Below are positions 59,096-64,000 of a stretch of 64,000 nt of DNA, in pieces. Source of the stretch: Psettodes erumei (taxonomy: Eukaryota; Chordata; Actinopteri; Pleuronectiformes; Psettodidae); assembly GCA_016785225.1 (NCBI GenBank), contig JAFBJZ010000771.1, positions 1,622,501-1,686,500 on the forward strand, given 5' to 3'. Position numbers and translations under genes: made by a program. The notes beneath the pieces are model-generated. The model saw nothing but the letters and a program-made list of their open reading frames with translations, was not told the DNA's origin and did not search any database. Each line of letters opens with the position of its first letter. The stretch's first letter is position 1.

Positions 59096-62000
59096 GTTTT
59101 TTTCATGCCCTTGTTAACTTAGTGGCATTACTGTTTTCTGATAAATCTACATATGTGAGTTTTTATGGTGTAAACCCTGTTATTTAACCAGAAGACGAAA
59201 CAACAATTTCACAATAAAAACTTTGGGATGTGCAGATTTAATGCACCATGTCAGTGTTCTTCTGCAGATGTGTTGCTATTCACTGCAAGGGTCTTATATA
59301 ATTATGTAGCACACTTTCCAACATCAACTTGAATCACTTAGATATAAAGAAAATGCTTGTCTCTGAGTTCCCCCATTTCTCTTCTCTCTCTCTGTCTGTC
59401 TGTCTCTGGGACTTGACTGTAATTTCTCCCTTGTTTCCCTTGCGAATCCCAGCCGAGGTAATAAATGTGATTGGGCAGGCACAACAGCAATGTGTGGCGT
59501 TTGCAGGGGTCCGATACACTGATGGAGAAGGATTTTGGCAGGCAGGAGAGGGTGGCTGAATCTTGAAGTTGTTTTGGACAGTAACTTTGGGAATGATTTA
59601 GTTGAGCCAGCTCAGTTAAAATTGAAATGAATTTAGTGGTCAGTCGAAATCACTTTCAGATGCTTACAGTATGAGGTTGATTACAAGAAAATTAACGAAA
59701 AGTGCAGGATCATCATAATAACACAAAACCGAAAAGAATAACTCAACGTGTTTCAAACTATAAACTATAAAAGTATAGCTAAAGATTGACAAAACATGAA
59801 GAACACAAAAGTTTAAGTGAGCAGAACAAAAGAGCTGAAAAACAGAAGTGTCAAAGTAAAATGTGTGATGAACTAGGTCTGGTGGGTGTGTTGGGAGGGA
59901 GGAAACCAGTTGGATTTGGTGTTGGATACTAATTAAAAAGCCTTACAATGAAATAAGATAACAGTAAGGTAATAACAACTAAATATGGTGTGGTACATTT
60001 TCACTTATGGAAAAACAGAGTATATACATAGCTATTGTTTAGCAAGCAATTATCTTTTCTTCAAGAAATGTACCCCCTTTTCATATTAGACCAGGAAACT
60101 AGCTGAGCTAGCTATGATGGGGAGCCTCACTGTTTAAAGTGCCTTGAGATAATGTCTATTGTGAATTGGTGCTATACAAATATAATTGAATTTGATTGGA
60201 TTGTAAACATCCCATCTTATCTCAATTGATGTACAGTAAAGTATTACATCTGTTTTTTGTTTTTTTTAATTGAAAACTTTAGCTTGAATGTTCAAACTCA
60301 TTTCTCGCCATTGTGAAAATATTACATGATTTATGTTATTTACACCCTGTTGTACATTCTGTCAGAGATGTGTGGATGTTGCAGTGACTCCCTGGCCAAA
60401 AATGTCTTTGTCTATGTCTCTGTAGGTGTCTCACAGTCACAGCTCCACAGTCTCCCATTGCTTCAGACTAAAATAAGACCTGTGCTATAATGGCAACCAT
60501 GTAGTTAAATCTAAATCAGTGCATGTGTATTTGCGTGGGCAGCATATTTTATAACAAGGAAAGTGAAAGAAAGGAAAAATTTCTCTTTGCACTGAGGGCA
60601 ACTGTAATGATAGGGCCACAGGCTGGAAGACATGAACACTGTGATCCACGTTGCAGACAACCTCAGGGGAATCCTGAGCCTGCCAAAGATGCTTGGTCAG
60701 ATAAATGTGGGTCATGTCACATTACTTTGCTGTAACAAGCTTTTTTACATGTAATTAGAGGCATGTAGAATGAGTTTGCTCAGAATAAGGGAGCATTTTT
60801 AGGGCCTTACAGCTCTTCGTTAACTGATTGACCCTGTGTCGCTCCTTATAGACTGCTTTCAGGTTTGTAACTGCCTTTTTCCACATGGGGTGTGACCAAT
60901 GACCTTATTGCGACAGGTCTGTGAGAAAGACAAAGGGGAGAAAATACATAGTGCTTATGCTGGCATGGAGTAAATTATGCTGTGGTTGGAGAAAGCTGTG
61001 ACCTCTGTGTCCTTTGTTCTGTCCTGAAGGACTTTTGCACCAACTTTTGGCTGTAAATACAGTAGCTAATATTTTCTTGATTCATGTCTCATGTCATACC
61101 TCAATGGACATGTCATTCCCTTTGTTATATGATGTTGTTTCTGCATTTGTAGCTGCTGGTCACATTCTTGGTTTTACTTTCTTGAAACTTGTACATAAAA
61201 TTGAACCATATGAGCTTGATCTTGCAGCAGCAGGTGTTATGATCTCTCTTCCATGATTTACCATCACTCTGCTTCAGAGTGTGTCTTTTGCTGCTTTAAT
61301 GAAGATGCTGAAAACATTCAAAAAAGTGTGTGATCCTGTGTTCTGGCAAAGTCAAGGCCCATTGACTGCACAGACTTGAAATTGTGAACTCATAATTCTA
61401 ACATTACCAAAATTTAATTAAACAACCAAGTCGAGAAAAAAGCCCTCAATCTGGAGCAATTATAGAGATGTTTGTCTTTCAAGGAAGGGAAGTCCTGTGT
61501 TCTGTCAGTCCATTTACCTTGACTTCCACCAATTTTGTTGGTCTTTATACACTGTCATCTGACTTCCCATTTAGCTTATGTCATAATTATTACAGCCAAG
61601 ACAGGTTGCCTTACAATAAAACCAAAGTAAAGGACAAAGTAAGCCCCTGCATAGGAGACTTATGGGCTATTTTCTCAGGACAGTCTCAAGAGATAATATA
61701 ATACATCCCCATTGCCACTGAACATATATTATTACCTTTGCTAATACTGCAACCCATATGCCAAATTAGGTTTTTTGTAGTTGTTCATACCCTTTACTTG
61801 AATGTTGTGAAATCAAGTGTTCAAACCACTTCAGATTTTATTTATATACTACTAAATGGTTTTGCTAAGCATGTTTTGTAGCGGCGGAATTGCCGACTGT
61901 TCTCTGACACTGTTTTTCCAGTCAACAAAATGTGACATTTGCGTAATGCAGTTAAGTGGAAGGAGAAGTGAGTGGGGTGGGTGGTGGATGTACAATGTGC

Positions 62001-63044
62001 AGGACTATGAGGCTGTGTTCCATCTTTGCTTAGCTTCATTAAAATGACACACTATGGTAAAGGTCAGAAAAGGTTATGGTTTTCATCAAAGACTGAAGAA
62101 CTAAGATTCTCAAGTCATGCCAGCAGCATGTGAGGCTATGTGAGGTTCTACGTCAGCATACACAGGCAGGAATAATGTTTAATGTGTTCATCATCTTAGT
62201 TAAGTTCATTAATATGATAACATTTGATATTTAGAATGGCACGCATACTTTCGTCATGGCACAGCATTCACATTCTATTCAATGAGGCCTAATCTAAAAT
62301 GTAACTCATAGCCCTTTAGCATTATTATTTAAAATGCATAACTGTTCAACTATAATTTGTGCTCACTAGATCTGTAAAAGCAATCCACTACAACCAACTG
62401 GGCAATAGAGATGAAAACATAACTTTTTTAAAATTTTGTTTATAACTGAAGTCTTATGCTTCTTGGTTGTGAACCATCAGTACATGGTTAAGCATTCTTG
62501 GTATATTCTCCTTTTTGTTCTGTCTGAAGCCACGTTCAGTTTCTCTTGTGTCCACCAAGGTGTCCGTCACACGCTGCTCTCATGACTGTGCTGAAATGCT
62601 CTGGTTATTTTGGTTCCAGTTTTCATACCATGTGCACCGCAGTGCGGGTGGAGGCCCTATGCGTGTATAGTCAGTCTGACACTCTCCCAGACTGAGACAC
62701 ACCCCCTTTTCCATGTCCTTATGTGACCTGACGACCTCATCTTCAGATACCCCCACCCCACCCCCCCCACACACGTCAACATTCTCACTTGCTCTTTCAC
62801 AGTTTAACACGCCCACTGACCTCTAAGCAGTTGTCCATGTCAGTTCTTGATTGTATCCACAGCTCACTTCGCTTTAGCAAAAGAACATTTACATATGACT
62901 GGACTGCAGGAGTGAGCAATTGCCTAATCAGTTCATTTCGAGATTAAACATTCTTGCATGATTTAGGGTACACTCGTCATTGTTGATTACTCTGCAGTCT
63001 ATGCAAGGCACATGAACTCCAACCCAATCAATCCATACAGACTA
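59096..63044. other. Gene-free right-hand interval
   Basis: Contains the LINE tail at 60105-60205 and short open frames without recognisable domains (for example 61014-61256 plus). Nothing else could be supported. Confidence 0.45.
60105..60205 (+). repeat. LINE 3' tail fragment, plus orientation
   Basis: AAAGTGCCTTGAGATAATGT then TTGTGAATTGGTGCTATACAA and ATATAATTGAATTTGATTGG matches the sense tail of the same broad fish LINE family, which ends in AATTGA-type repeats. Confidence 0.65.
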
Positions 63045-63087
63045 GGCACTTACAGAGTAAGGTCAAGACCTTACTCAGTAAAGTGCC
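63045..63087. repeat. Inverted repeat made of two LINE-tail segments
   Basis: GGCACTTACAGAGTAAGGTC is followed after AA by GACCTTACTCAGTAAAGTGCC, its near-exact reverse complement (one indel and about one mismatch). The right arm equals the sense tail motif GACCTTACTC(T)GTAAAGTGCC of the LINE seen at 57805. Confidence 0.75.
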
Positions 63088-63654
63088 CTACAATATCAGT
63101 GAGGAACCAAAAAGTGAACAACCACTTGGTCACAGCGGAGGAAATGTAACGTTTTTACTGACCCTGTCAGTGCCCCCCTTTGTGTGCCTGTCATTTGGGG
63201 AGCGCATGAAAGAGAGCATGCTCCAGGACTAGGCTCACTGCCCACTCACAACCAAGTTTTTTTTCCCTTTACAGACTTAGCCTCTAACAGGAAACACTAA
63301 GTTAACAAAGTTTATTCAAAAGGCACATTTGTCTCCTAACTCTGCAAACTGTGTCTATACTGCGGAGAAGTTGGAACAAACGATCTTCAATATGAGTGAA
63401 AAATGCAACACAGCTACTAAGCTATGATAGCTTCCTCTATTTTGAGCACTGATGACAGTGACTGGAGAGGCTCAAGACAGTAAATACACTGTACCACTTT
63501 TCTCAGATCGTCTCAGATTTATACAATGACTTAACATGCTACATAAAGTGGCTTTTTAAGCTTAAAAAACAACAACACTGCCCTGCAATAAAATAAATAG
63601 TTAATAATCCTGTTTAACTAATATGCTTCACAGTTACTTCTTCTTGAGTAAATA

Positions 63655-63692
63655 AGTTAGTAAAGTGCTATATAAATGCAGTCCATTTACTG
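63655..63692 (+). repeat. 3' tail of a SINE-like repeat
   Basis: AGTAAAGTGCTATATAAATG then CAGTCCATTTACTGC matches the 3' end of the family found complete at 3228-3505. Confidence 0.5.
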
Positions 63693-64000
63693 CACCATTA
63701 CCTAGCAGTCTGAAACACTTGTTTGGCTCAATTTCATGACTTTTAAAAGTTAGCCAGCTGCATGAGAGTTTGATCACAATACAGCCAGGTCTGCTCTGTG
63801 CTGACTGCGGCTCTACAAACTGAGATGTGAGGCTGTCAGCTCCTCCTCTGTGTATACACACAGTGATGGTAAGCAGGCCCAGAGCTCCTCCTGTTGCTCA
63901 GCGGGATCGAGTCAGACATAGGGATTTATTATTCATTTAATTGATTTCATTGGATTTAATTAGCTTCCTGTTTACTGCATTTCATCTAAACTCAAAGCAG

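Overview
The window looks like ordinary nuclear DNA of a ray-finned, probably percomorph, fish. It has short exons in long AT-rich introns with GT/AG borders, many (CA)n, (CT)n and (ATT)n tracts, and diverged teleost repeats (L2/CR1-type LINEs, tRNA-headed SINE-like elements, Tc1, PIF/Harbinger and hAT relics). There is no prokaryotic, organellar or viral gene organisation. Most open frames are chance or repeat-derived; only three genes can be supported.

Region 1 (1-4.8 kb, minus strand) holds the first six coding exons of an SLC6 amino-acid/imino-acid transporter closest to SLC6A20. The gene runs off the left edge of the window. Region 2 (8.0-11.75 kb, minus strand) holds a complete four-coding-exon gamma-glutamylcyclotransferase gene (ggct, 184 residues). 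The two genes lie head-to-tail, with a Tc1 transposase relic and a long GT tract between them. Region 3 (11.8-37.4 kb) has no recognisable gene. It contains a hAT-type BED-finger relic, an N-terminal Harbinger relic, several SINE-like repeats and two small perfect hairpins; it is a plausible regulatory interval for the next gene.

Region 4 (37.4-51.4 kb, plus strand) is dominated by a complete vascular endothelial growth factor A gene of the vegfaa type. Seven coding exons of 66, 43, 197, 77, 33, 132 and 22 nt encode a 189-residue VEGF165-like precursor. A decayed LINE ends in a CT tract directly upstream of the presumed promoter/5' UTR. The 3' UTR runs about 1.8 kb to an AATAAA at 51381. Two details of splicing stand out. 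The polypyrimidine tract of the heparin-binding exon overlaps a CT microsatellite. Skipping that exon from the exon-5 donor would create a TAA stop, so a conventional VEGF121-type isoform with its CDKPRR tail cannot be made from these exons.

Region 5 (51.4-64 kb) has no host gene. It holds a broken Harbinger transposase with DDE-region motifs, a minus-strand LINE reverse-transcriptase relic with a YADD box, further LINE tails, a roughly 116-bp tandem duplication, and an inverted repeat that looks like two LINE tails in opposite orientation.

The three genes are not an operon or pathway: a membrane transporter, a glutathione-cycle enzyme and a secreted angiogenic factor. I found no convincing undescribed biological system. 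The most testable observations are the vegfaa splice-junction stop and the repeat-derived sequences at splice sites and at the vegfaa promoter. All exon calls come from reading splice sites and comparing with remembered family features; no database search was run.
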